Assembly (NCBI RefSeq): GCF_030411955.1
Contig: NZ_JASNRA010000021.1
Location: 30,274 to 94,273, forward strand
Direction: 5' to 3'
Length of the DNA stretch: 64,000 nt
DNA from: Massilia sp. YIM B02443
GTDB lineage: Bacteria > Pseudomonadota > Gammaproteobacteria > Burkholderiales > Burkholderiaceae_D
Shown here: piece by piece, positions 55,711 to 63,539 of the stretch
Position numbering within the stretch: position 1 is the stretch's first letter
Layout of the letters: every line of letters starts with the position of its first letter
Notes under the pieces: generated by a model
Databases searched by the model: none
Told to the model about the DNA's origin: nothing
The model's input: only the letters and a program-made list of their open reading frames with translations
Translations under genes and position numbers: made by a program

Positions 55711-56999
55711 CCGCCGCCGGCTTTGTCGAGGCGGTTGGCTGGACGCTGGTGAATTTCACCTGGCAAGGCGCGCTGATTGCCTGCGAGACCGCGGTCCACC
55801 TGGTCCTGCTGCGCAACGCCAGCGCCCGCGCGCGCTACGCCGTCGCCGGTACCGGATTGCTGCTGTGCCTGCTTTGGCCGGCCGCCTCGTTGTGGGTGCG
55901 CCTGAACGGCGACGCGGCCGCGGATGGTGGCATCGCCATCATGCTGGTTGGCGCCGGCGCCGGCTCGCCCGCCGACCTCGACTGGGCCGGCCTGCTCGGC
56001 ATGAATCTGGCCTGGATTGTCGGCGCCTGGGCGCTGTGCGCGCTGTTCCTGGCGCTGCGCATGGTTGCCGGCCTGCTGTGGGTGCGCCGCGCGGCAATCC
56101 ACGAAGCACGCGACCCGGCATGGCAGGCGCGGCTCGACCGCCTGGCGCCGCAGTTCGGCATCGGGCGGCCGGTAGCCCTGCGCGTCGTCACCAACCTGTC
56201 CAGTCCGGTCACGGCCGGCTGGTGGCGCCCGGTGGTGCTGGTGCCGGCTTCGCTGGTGACGACCATGCCGGCGCAGCTGCTGGAAGCGCTGCTGGCGCAC
56301 GAGCTGGCCCATGTCCGGCGCCATGACTATCTGGTGAACCTGGTCCAGAACGTGATCGAAGCATTGCTGTTCTACCACCCGGCGGTCTGGTGGCTCTCGC
56401 GCCGCATCCGCGCCGAGCGCGAACTGATCGCCGACGCTATCGCGGCCGGACAACTGGGCGAACCGCGGCGCCTGGCCCTGGCCCTTTCCGAACTGGAAAA
56501 ACTCCAGTTTTCACCCACCCGACTGGCCCAGGCGGCCAATGGAGGAGACCTCATGTCACGCATCAAGCAACTGGTACGTCCCGAGTCAACCACACTGAAC
56601 TGGAAAGCCGCGCTTCCCGTCATCGGTTTCGCCCTCGCCGCCCTGGCCGGCTGCGCGCAGCAGCCACAGGCCGAGCCCAAGGTCACGAGCATGGGGCCGG
56701 TCACGATCGAGACGCCGGTGATCGAGACCACGGCCATGGTCGACATGAATTCCTGCCCGCGTCCCGTGTATCCGGCAGTCGCCTTGCAGCGCAAGATCGA
56801 AGGCACCGTCACCATCGGTTTCCTGGTCGACGCCAGGGGCAATGTGCTCGACACCGCGCTGCGCCGCTCGAGCGGCGACGCCTCGCTCGACCAGGCCGCA
56901 CGCGTCGCATTGGCCAAGTGCCGCTTCAAGCCGGCCACCATCAACGACACGCCGATCGACCGCTGGAGCGACGTCCAGTACGTCTGGAAAGCCAGTTAA
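55707..56999 (+). CDS. M56-family membrane metallopeptidase fused to TonB C-terminal domain
   Basis: A 430-residue protein. Several N-terminal transmembrane helices lead into a BlaR1-type M56 peptidase with zinc motif HELAH (residues 198-202) and the following RAERELIADAIAAG. Another transmembrane helix (about 296-312) precedes a periplasmic tail. That tail is a TonB-type C-terminal domain (RPVYPAVALQRKIEGTVTIGFLVDARG), not a penicillin-binding domain. The protein may cleave the BlaI repressor when an envelope signal is sensed. Confidence 0.9.
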   Translation: MTAAGFVEAVGWTLVNFTWQGALIACETAVHLVLLRNASARARYAVAGTGLLLCLLWPAASLWVRLNGDAAADGGIAIMLVGAGAGSPADLDWAGLLGMNLAWIVGAWALCALFLALRMVAGLLWVRRAAIHEARDPAWQARLDRLAPQFGIGRPVALRVVTNLSSPVTAGWWRPVVLVPASLVTTMPAQLLEALLAHELAHVRRHDYLVNLVQNVIEALLFYHPAVWWLSRRIRAERELIADAIAAGQLGEPRRLALALSELEKLQFSPTRLAQAANGGDLMSRIKQLVRPESTTLNWKAALPVIGFALAALAGCAQQPQAEPKVTSMGPVTIETPVIETTAMVDMNSCPRPVYPAVALQRKIEGTVTIGFLVDARGNVLDTALRRSSGDASLDQAARVALAKCRFKPATINDTPIDRWSDVQYVWKAS

Positions 57000-57030
57000 G
57001 CACGGTCTGCTGCATTGCCGTCCACAAACG

Positions 57031-57063
57031 ACAAGGGCGCTGGAAATCCAGCGCCCTTGTTTC
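57031..57063. terminator. Bidirectional terminator between M56 gene and scoB
   Basis: ACAAGGGCGCTGG and CCAGCGCCCTTGT form a 13-bp stem with a four-base loop, followed by TTTCAT on the plus strand. The left A-rich side (CAAACGACAA) is weaker for the minus strand. It separates convergent genes. Confidence 0.85.
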
Positions 57064-57077
57064 ATGGAAGCGGCGTG

Positions 57078-57728
57078 TCAGACCGCCGAGGTATCCAGCT
57101 CGCAGCCGGTAGCCGCCACGATCTCATCGCGCGTGACGCCCGGCGCCAACTCCACCACCTTCAGTCCGCCTTCGATGACGTCGATCACGCCCAGGTCGGT
57201 GATGATGCGATCGACCACGCCGACACCGGTCAGCGGCAGGTCGCATTTCTTGAGGATCTTGTGGCTGGTGCTACCATCCTTGGCAGTGGCCACGTGTTCC
57301 ATCACCACCACCACGCGCTTGACGCCGGCCACCAGGTCCATCGCGCCGCCCATGCCCTTCACCATCTTGCCTGGGATCATCCAGTTGGCCAGGTCACCCT
57401 GTTCCGACACCTGCATCGCGCCCAGGATGGCCAGGTTGATCTTGCCACCGCGGATCATGCCGAAGGAATCGGCCGAGCTGAAATAGGCCGATCCCGGCAG
57501 CGCGGTCACGGTCTGCTTACCGGCGTTGATCAGGTCGGCGTCGATTTCGTTTTCCGTCGGGAACGGGCCGATGCCCAGCAGACCGTTCTCGGACTGCAGG
57601 AACACCTCGATATCGTTGGGGACGTAGTTCGCCACCAGGGTCGGCAGGCCGATGCCCAGGTTCACGTAGAAGCCGTCCTGCAGCTCCTTGGCCGCGCGCG
57701 CGGCCATTTCTTCACGAGTCCATGCCAT
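57078..57728 (-). CDS. scoB: 3-oxoacid CoA-transferase subunit B
   Basis: A 216-residue beta subunit of succinyl-CoA:3-ketoacid CoA-transferase. The catalytic glutamate is in the conserved SENGLLG. NLGIGLPTLV, GGKINLAILGAMQVS and the MGGAMDLVAG string are typical. With ScoA it transfers CoA to acetoacetate, feeding ketone bodies into acetyl-CoA. The gene lies 21 bp after scoA. Confidence 0.95.
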   Translation of the reverse strand: MAWTREEMAARAAKELQDGFYVNLGIGLPTLVANYVPNDIEVFLQSENGLLGIGPFPTENEIDADLINAGKQTVTALPGSAYFSSADSFGMIRGGKINLAILGAMQVSEQGDLANWMIPGKMVKGMGGAMDLVAGVKRVVVVMEHVATAKDGSTSHKILKKCDLPLTGVGVVDRIITDLGVIDVIEGGLKVVELAPGVTRDEIVAATGCELDTSAV

Positions 57729-57749
57729 GTTCTTGTCTCCGCTCTGGTC

Positions 57750-58448
57750 TTAGTTGGCGCGCACGGTGCGCTGCTCGATGCGCTTTTCCGGCGCCGGGTT
57801 GTGCACGATGCGGTGCACGAAGATGCTGGCCAGGTGTACATGGTCCGGATCAATCTCGCCGATCTCGACCAGCTTTTCGACCTCGACGATGCAGACCTTG
57901 CCGGCCATGGCGACGTTCGGATTGAAGTTGCGCGCGGTCTTGCGGAACACCAGGTTGCCGGCGCGGTCGGCCATATACGCCTTGACCAGCGACACGTCCG
58001 GGAACAGCGCGTGTTCCATCACGTAGTGCTCGCCGTTGAATTCGCGCGTTTCCTTGCCTTCGGCGACGATGGTGCCGTAGCCGGTCTTGGTGAAGAACGC
58101 CGGGATGCCGGCGCCGCCGGCGCGCAGTTTCTCGGCCAGCGTGCCCTGCGGCGTGAACTCGAGCTCGAGTTCATTGGCCAGGAACTGGCGCGCGAACTCC
58201 TTGTTCTCGCCCACGTAGGACGAAATCATCTTCTTGATCTGGCGCGTTTCCAGCAACTGGCCGAGGCCGAAGCCGTCCACGCCGGCGTTGTTGGAAATGG
58301 CGGTCAGATTCTTGACGCCCGAATCGCGCAGCGCGGCGATCAGGGCCTCGGGAATGCCGCACAGGCCGAAGCCGCCCACGGCGATGGTCTGGCCGTCCTG
58401 CACGATACCGGCCAGGGCCGATTGCGCGTCTGGATACACTTTATTCAT
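57750..58448 (-). CDS. scoA: 3-oxoacid CoA-transferase subunit A
   Basis: A 232-residue alpha subunit with the CoA-binding GGFGLCGIPEALI and family strings SNNAGVDGFGLGQLL, SYVGENKEFARQFL and GGAGIPAFFTKTGYGT. It works with ScoB. Together with 3-hydroxybutyrate dehydrogenase it completes 3-hydroxybutyrate catabolism. It is divergent from the PAS-LuxR gene, which might regulate it, but no direct evidence is visible. Confidence 0.96.
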   Translation of the reverse strand: MNKVYPDAQSALAGIVQDGQTIAVGGFGLCGIPEALIAALRDSGVKNLTAISNNAGVDGFGLGQLLETRQIKKMISSYVGENKEFARQFLANELELEFTPQGTLAEKLRAGGAGIPAFFTKTGYGTIVAEGKETREFNGEHYVMEHALFPDVSLVKAYMADRAGNLVFRKTARNFNPNVAMAGKVCIVEVEKLVEIGEIDPDHVHLASIFVHRIVHNPAPEKRIEQRTVRAN

Positions 58449-58573
58449 ACCCGTCCCTTTTATGGATGAAGCGTTAGCTCTTCTGTACTACTGAGTAGAC
58501 TCTCAGCATAGAATACGCACAACAGGAGCACAATACCGTAGAACTACGGGCCGTCCCACCACCCGCATCGCCA

Positions 58574-59158
58574 ATGAACAACGCTGTCGATCCGCCTCAC
58601 ATGAATTTATTGGGCGACATAGATTACGAGATGATTTTCCAGCACGCGCCGGTCGGCATGTGCGTCTCGCGCGACCGCGTGATCCAGACCTGCAACGGCG
58701 CGCTGGCCGCGATGTTCGGCTATGCCCCGGCGCGCTTGCACGGGCAATCGTTCAGCGTACTCTACCCCACCATGGATGAGTTCCTGCGCACGGGCGACCG
58801 CATCATTCCGATCATGAATGCCAGGGGGCGCTACTCGGACGAGCGCATCATGCGCCGCGCGAATGGCGAGCTGTTCTGGTGCCACGTGACCGGGCGCGCG
58901 CTCGACCCGGTGCAGCCGCTCGGCGCAGGGGTGTGGACCTTCGAGGATGTCAGCGAGAAGCGGCCGGTGACGGCCGAACTGACGCCGCGCGAACGCGAGA
59001 TCGCGGCGCTACTGGTCGAGGGCAAGACCAGCAAGGTGATCGCGCGCGATGCGGGCCTGAGTCCGCGCACGGTGGAAATGCATCGCGCCAGCCTGATGCG
59101 CAAGTTCGCGGCATCGACGTCGTCGGAACTGGTGCACAAGCTGGTGGGTGCCGGATAA
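58574..59158 (+). CDS. PAS domain-LuxR helix-turn-helix regulator
   Basis: A 194-residue one-component regulator. A PAS domain (about residues 15-125, FQHAPVGMCVSRDRVIQTCNGALAAMFGY) is followed by a LuxR-type DNA-binding domain (LTPREREIAALLVEGKTSKVIARDAGLSPRTVEMHRASLMRKF). It has no receiver domain or membrane segment. It resembles the FixJ-type C-terminal domains found in many PAS-LuxR orphans. The divergent arrangement with scoAB makes that operon a candidate target. Confidence 0.9.
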   Translation: MNNAVDPPHMNLLGDIDYEMIFQHAPVGMCVSRDRVIQTCNGALAAMFGYAPARLHGQSFSVLYPTMDEFLRTGDRIIPIMNARGRYSDERIMRRANGELFWCHVTGRALDPVQPLGAGVWTFEDVSEKRPVTAELTPREREIAALLVEGKTSKVIARDAGLSPRTVEMHRASLMRKFAASTSSELVHKLVGAG

Positions 59159-59209
59159 CGCAAAGGCATGAGTAACGAATGCCCAACGTTACCGGCATCA
59201 TCGAACATT

Positions 59210-59243
59210 AGAAAGCCGTTCGCCAACAGCGAACGGTTTTCTA
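59210..59243. terminator. Bidirectional terminator after the PAS-LuxR gene
   Basis: AGAAAGCCGTTCGC and GCGAACGGTTTTCT form a long stem with a short loop, with T-rich ends on both strands. It separates convergent genes. Confidence 0.8.
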
Positions 59244-59273
59244 AGGGCATTAAATACAATACATCGTTCCTGA

Positions 59274-59738
59274 TTACGGACGCGGGTCAGGAATCAACCT
59301 CGATGGAGAACCGTACAAGACAAGAACCTTGTCATTCACACTGAAAGCGGGATCGCTACCTTGTACAACAGTCATCAAGTTATTGTTTTCAGTTTGAACA
59401 ACGTATTCAAGACCCGATTGCTTAGTAGCATTTTTCTCAATTGCCGCCCCTGCAATCGCCCCGACCACAGCTCCTGCCAAAGCACCAGCAATATTCGCTC
59501 GATCACTGCCTCCGATGCCAGACCCGGCAGTAGCCCCAAGTGCTCCACCGACAGTTCCGCCCGCGGCATTAGTACCGTCGATCTGGACTGGACGCACACT
59601 TATTACTTTGGCTGCGACAGTACGGTTCACCTGTCCAACCGAACCAACTGAGTAAGATGTGGGCGAAATATTGGAGGTACAGCCGCAAATCAACATAATG
59701 CCCATGCTGACGGCGCTGATCGAGATACCAACTCTCAT
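59274..59738 (-). CDS. Glycine-zipper outer-membrane lipoprotein (SlyB-like)
   Basis: A 154-residue lipoprotein: signal peptide and lipobox LICGC at about residues 16-20, then a SlyB/PcP-type region. VNRTVAAKVISVRPVQIDG is followed by a glycine-zipper hairpin (GGALGATAGSGIGG; ANIAGALAGAVVGAIAGAAIE). The C-terminal YVVQTENNNLMTVVQGSDPAF fits the same family. It is coupled to the preceding lipoprotein gene by an ATGA overlap. Base composition is more AT-rich than neighbours. Confidence 0.88.
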   Translation of the reverse strand: MRVGISISAVSMGIMLICGCTSNISPTSYSVGSVGQVNRTVAAKVISVRPVQIDGTNAAGGTVGGALGATAGSGIGGSDRANIAGALAGAVVGAIAGAAIEKNATKQSGLEYVVQTENNNLMTVVQGSDPAFSVNDKVLVLYGSPSRLIPDPRP

Positions 59739-60295
59739 CGCTGGCTCACCGGGAACATTGGTTTGGACACATCGACCGTCTCGAGAGCTTGCAGAAACTG
59801 GGTAATATTGTTCTGCACGGCCCGGTTAACCGATTCACGTGCGCGCGTTATGCCAGCAAATGCATAGTCGAGTGGAACCTCACCCTTTGAAACAATATCC
59901 TGCGTATATACGATTGCTCCGGTTTTTCGGTCGAGAATCTCGTACCTTGCTGCAGTCTCGGTGGTCATTGAGAAGCCCGCGCTCGGAATGTCGAGCTTCA
60001 GGATCTTGACGCTTAAGTTCACTTTCGTAGGTGCATCATCGTTGAATACTGCCATTTTATTCAGCGATTCCTGCAAAGCGCTTTGCCAAAGTTGTGGCAC
60101 CAAGGTTTCCATTCCAGCAGGCAGTTCACCAGTCTTTTCGTCTGCCCTCGCGATCCCAACTGTCATTGACTTCAACTCAGCTTCAATTTTTTTCGCACTG
60201 AATCCAACGTTCGGTACTGAAAAATTAATGGGAGGAGCAGACTGGCATCCTGCGAGTGCCAATACGGTCGCGATAACAAAAACTACTCTCTTCAT
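59735..60295 (-). CDS. Lipoprotein of unknown function
   Basis: A 186-residue protein with lipoprotein signal MKRVVFVIATVLALAGCQS. The mature domain alternates beta strands and helices (VNLSVKILKLDIPSAGF; ARYEILDRKTGAIVYTQDIV), somewhat like envelope accessory lipoproteins. I do not recognise the family. Start 60295 is preferred over 60301 because AGGGAT is correctly spaced from it. It is first in a two-gene operon with the SlyB-like gene, and both are AT-rich compared with neighbours. Confidence 0.75.
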   Translation of the reverse strand: MKRVVFVIATVLALAGCQSAPPINFSVPNVGFSAKKIEAELKSMTVGIARADEKTGELPAGMETLVPQLWQSALQESLNKMAVFNDDAPTKVNLSVKILKLDIPSAGFSMTTETAARYEILDRKTGAIVYTQDIVSKGEVPLDYAFAGITRARESVNRAVQNNITQFLQALETVDVSKPMFPVSQR

Positions 60296-60534
60296 GATCA
60301 TCCCTAATGCGGCATCTAAGGCGTGCCGTTTCGCTTGAGCATCATACGCTAGTGATTACATAATAGATTCACACATATTCACCAAACTGTTTCGCCACAA
60401 GATAAACGCTTTGCAAGTTAATCGATTAGAACCATCAACATCGCCATCACCGCGCCCGTGGGCGAGCGCGGCCAAACATATGCCATGCACCATAAATAAG
60501 CAAACTGGCCGCTAATATCTTCTCCAGCACCCGC

Positions 60535-62094
60535 TCATCGATACAGCGCCCAAGCTTGCTGACGAATCCGTTCGAGCAGCCGGTGCAGGTCATGATCAAG
60601 ACGCCGATCTTCGACCACGGCTGCGATATCCGGCGTCAGCGCGTCCAATAGCTCAGCTAGACGAGACGTCGGCTGTTGCGACGCGTCCAAGCGGCAACGC
60701 AGCCACGCACCTTGGCGGACCGCGATCAAGAGCGCCGCCGCCACCTGCTCCGTGAGTTCGAGCACGCGCAGGCAGTCGCGCGCGGCGATCGTGCCCATGC
60801 TGACCTTGTCCTGGTTGTGGCACTCGGTCGAGCGCGAGAACACCGACGCCGGCATGGTCAGCTTGAGCGCTTCCGCCGTCCACGCCGACACGCTGATCTG
60901 CAGCGCTTTCAGGCCGTGGCTGATCGCAGCGCGCTCGCCTTGGATGCCGGAAAGGTTGGGCGGCAAGCCATTGCTGTAGCGCGTGTCGACCAGCAACGCT
61001 AGCTGACGGTCCAGCAGGTCGGCCAGGTTGGCCACCGCATTCTTCATGCCGTCCATCGCGAACGCAATGTGGCCGCCGTAGAAATGGCCGCCGTGCAACA
61101 CGCGCTCGCCGTCGGCATCGATGATCGGATTGTCATTGGCGCTATTGAGCTCGTTCTCGATCTGAGTGCGGAAAAACGGCAGCGCATCGGCCAGCACACC
61201 GATCACGTGCGGCGCGCAACGGATCGAATAGCGGTCCTGCAGACGCCGGCCGTTGCGCTCGACCTGCTCCGTGCTGCCGAGGTCGTGGCGCAACCAGGCC
61301 GCCACGTCCTGCATGCCCGCGTGTGGCTTGACCGCGAACAGTGTGGCGTCGAAATGGTGGGCATTGCCGTCCAGCGCGAACGAGGCCAGCGCCGTGATGC
61401 GGGTGGCCAGGCGCGCCAGGTAATCGGCTCGGTCCCAGGCCAAGCAGGCCAGTCCGGTCATGACGGCAGTGCCGTTCATGATCGCCAACCCTTCCTTTGG
61501 ACGCAGATGCAGCGGCGCGATGCCAGCCTTGGCCAAGGCCTGGGCTGCGGGCAATTGCGTACCATCGCGCCACACTTCGCGCTCGCCGCACAGCACCGCC
61601 GCCAGATACGACAGTGGCGTCAGGTCGCCGCTGGCGCCAACCGAACCTTCGCCCGGGATCAGCGGCAGCAGGCCGGCGTCGAACAGGCGCACGATCTGCT
61701 CCAGCAAGCCGACGCTGACGCCCGAGTAACCCTTGCACAGCGAGGCCAGGCGCGCCGCCATTACCGCGCGCGTCTGCTCAGGGGTCAGATATGCACCGAG
61801 GCCGCAGCCGTGGTAGGTGTACAGCTGGCGCGGCAGTTCGGGCACCAGCTTGGGCGGGACGGCCACGGTGCACGAGTCGCCGTAGCCGGTGGTCACGCCA
61901 TAAATGACGCCATCCTCGCGCAGCAGGCGGTCGAGAAAATCGGCGCCGCGCGCGATGGCGGCGCGAAACGCCGGGTCGCTTGATAACGCCGGTCGCGCTG
62001 CGCCGCGCGCGATGGCGACGACGTCGTCCAGGCTCAGGCGTTCGCGGTCGAAACGGACGATGCGGAGGTTGTGCGTGCCGGCGGCCGCGCTCAT
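60535..62094 (-). CDS. MIO-type aromatic amino acid ammonia-lyase
   Basis: A 519-residue lyase of the HAL/PAL/TAL family. The Ala-Ser-Gly triad that cyclises to the MIO cofactor is at 154-156 (GSVGASGDLTPLSY). The catalytic Tyr region YGVTTGYGD and the SRSTECHNQDKVSMGT-type string are present. The residue pair governing substrate choice is Tyr94-His95 (LYTYHGCGLG). Histidine lyases usually have Ser-His, tyrosine lyases His-Leu and phenylalanine lyases Phe-Leu. No hut genes are nearby. It is coupled to the thioesterase gene by an ATGA overlap, reminiscent of aryl-polyene-type clusters. Confidence 0.9.
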   Translation of the reverse strand: MSAAAGTHNLRIVRFDRERLSLDDVVAIARGAARPALSSDPAFRAAIARGADFLDRLLREDGVIYGVTTGYGDSCTVAVPPKLVPELPRQLYTYHGCGLGAYLTPEQTRAVMAARLASLCKGYSGVSVGLLEQIVRLFDAGLLPLIPGEGSVGASGDLTPLSYLAAVLCGEREVWRDGTQLPAAQALAKAGIAPLHLRPKEGLAIMNGTAVMTGLACLAWDRADYLARLATRITALASFALDGNAHHFDATLFAVKPHAGMQDVAAWLRHDLGSTEQVERNGRRLQDRYSIRCAPHVIGVLADALPFFRTQIENELNSANDNPIIDADGERVLHGGHFYGGHIAFAMDGMKNAVANLADLLDRQLALLVDTRYSNGLPPNLSGIQGERAAISHGLKALQISVSAWTAEALKLTMPASVFSRSTECHNQDKVSMGTIAARDCLRVLELTEQVAAALLIAVRQGAWLRCRLDASQQPTSRLAELLDALTPDIAAVVEDRRLDHDLHRLLERIRQQAWALYR

Positions 62095-62555
62095 TGCGCC
62101 GCTGCCGCCGGCAAGGCGGAGCGCAGCGATTCCGGCAGCGGCGCCGACTTGCCGATCTTGAAGTCCACCCACACCACCTTGGCCGTGCCTTCGGCATGGA
62201 CGTCGCCGGCTTCGCCGTCGGCGCCCACCAGGCGGATGTCATGCGAGACCTCGACGCTCGAGCGGCCTGGCGGCGACACATAGGTGCGCACCTCAATCTC
62301 GCCCGGATAGGCCAGTTGCTTGATGAAGTTCATCGAGGCGCTGACGATCACCGGACCTTCGCCGGTCGGGTTGGCCAGGCCGCCGACCTGCTCCAGCCAG
62401 GCGATGCGGGCCGACTCGATGTAGCGGAAATAATTGGTGTTGTTGACGTGGCCCATGGCGTCCATGTCGCCCCAGCGGATCGGCATGCGCATCGTATGAA
62501 CCAGTTTTGGTGCGTGTTTCGGTGTTGCTTGTGCTACGGACTGCTCGCTGCTCAT
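62091..62555 (-). CDS. 4HBT-fold acyl-CoA/ACP thioesterase
   Basis: A 154-residue hot-dog thioesterase of the YbgC/4HBT type. The motif IRWGDMDAMGHVNNTNYFRYIE carries the catalytic Asp. It probably hydrolyses a CoA or ACP thioester. The overlap with the ammonia-lyase and the adjacent SDR suggest a common pathway, perhaps one using an aromatic acid from the lyase. Confidence 0.92.
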   Translation of the reverse strand: MSSEQSVAQATPKHAPKLVHTMRMPIRWGDMDAMGHVNNTNYFRYIESARIAWLEQVGGLANPTGEGPVIVSASMNFIKQLAYPGEIEVRTYVSPPGRSSVEVSHDIRLVGADGEAGDVHAEGTAKVVWVDFKIGKSAPLPESLRSALPAAAAQ

Positions 62556-62578
62556 TGCTTGTCTCTGTTTCTTTTAAA

Positions 62579-63355
62579 TTATTGCGCCGTCATGCCGTCG
62601 TCGGCGGTGATGATGGCGCCGTTGATGAAATGGGCTTCTTCCGCCGCCAGCAGCAGCAGGAGCCCGTCGAGGTCTTCCGGTTTGCCGGGACGCTTGCGGG
62701 GGAGCATCTCGATCAGCCTGCGTCCCGGCTCGGTGTCGAAATAATCCTCGTTCGAATCGGTGGCGATGTAGCCGGGGCAGATGGCGTTGACGTTGATGCC
62801 ATACTTGCCCCACTCCACCGCCATCGCCTTGGTCATCTGCACCACGCCGGCCTTGCTCATGCAATACACGCCGATCTGCGGCAGCACGCGCAGGCCCGCC
62901 ACCGAGGCGATGTTGACGATACGGTGCTGCTTGCGCGGATCGCCCTTGGCGCGCGCGATCATGCGCTTTGCGGTCTGCTGGGCCATGAAGAAGGCGCCGC
63001 GCAGATTGGTGTCCATGATGTAGCTGTAGTCGTCCTCGCCGACGTCGAGCAGGCGCTGGGTGGTCGACACGCCCGAGTTGTTGACCAGGATGTCGATCGG
63101 CCCGGCCTCGGTCTCGGCGTGCGCGATGGCTGCCTTGATGCTGCCGAGGTCGGTCACGTCGAGCCGCACCACGTGCGCCGCGCCGCCGTCGGCCTCGATC
63201 TCGGCGCGCAGTTCCTTGAGACGCTCGGTGCGGCGCGAGGCCAGCACCACCTGGGCGCCGGCGCCGGCCAGGGCCTTGGCGAAACGGGCGCCGAGGCCGC
63301 TCGATGCGCCGGTGACCATTGCAATCTTGCCTTCGAAATTGACTTCAATCCCCAC
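62579..63355 (-). CDS. SDR-family oxidoreductase
   Basis: A 258-residue short-chain dehydrogenase with cofactor motif TGASSGLGARFA, NNSGVSTTQRL, catalytic Ser in NIASVAGLR and YCMSK. The start is probably GTG 63355 with GGAG just upstream; no ATG fits family length. Likely substrates are 3-hydroxyacyl-CoA or similar. It lies 23 bp before the thioesterase gene in the same direction and is divergent from the ETF-ubiquinone oxidoreductase gene. Confidence 0.9.
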   Translation of the reverse strand: MGIEVNFEGKIAMVTGASSGLGARFAKALAGAGAQVVLASRRTERLKELRAEIEADGGAAHVVRLDVTDLGSIKAAIAHAETEAGPIDILVNNSGVSTTQRLLDVGEDDYSYIMDTNLRGAFFMAQQTAKRMIARAKGDPRKQHRIVNIASVAGLRVLPQIGVYCMSKAGVVQMTKAMAVEWGKYGINVNAICPGYIATDSNEDYFDTEPGRRLIEMLPRKRPGKPEDLDGLLLLLAAEEAHFINGAIITADDGMTAQ

Positions 63356-63420
63356 GTCCGGCTCCCCGGCGCTGCCGCGCCACGCAGTTGCGAAAGCATA
63401 ATGATCCCACAAATGCCGAG

Positions 63421-63442
63421 TATTAGATTGCCCCATCTAATA
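63421..63442. promoter_or_regulatory. 8-bp inverted repeat in the SDR/ETF-QO divergent region
   Basis: TATTAGAT (63421-63428) and ATCTAATA (63435-63442) form a perfect inverted repeat with a six-base spacer. It lies in the promoter space between two divergent genes, where a repressor or activator could act on both. Confidence 0.5.
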
Positions 63443-63539
63443 TTGCACTTACAATACCGCGAAAGTTGCATTCACCGGCAAATTCCCGCACACTCGTGCT
63501 AATTTTTTTTCGCACCCTATTTACGCTCTTTAAAACACC

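Noticed and set aside
55707..56999. Beta-lactam sensor BlaR1/MecR1
   Set aside because: The M56 peptidase is present but the C-terminal penicillin-binding domain is missing; a TonB-type domain takes its place.
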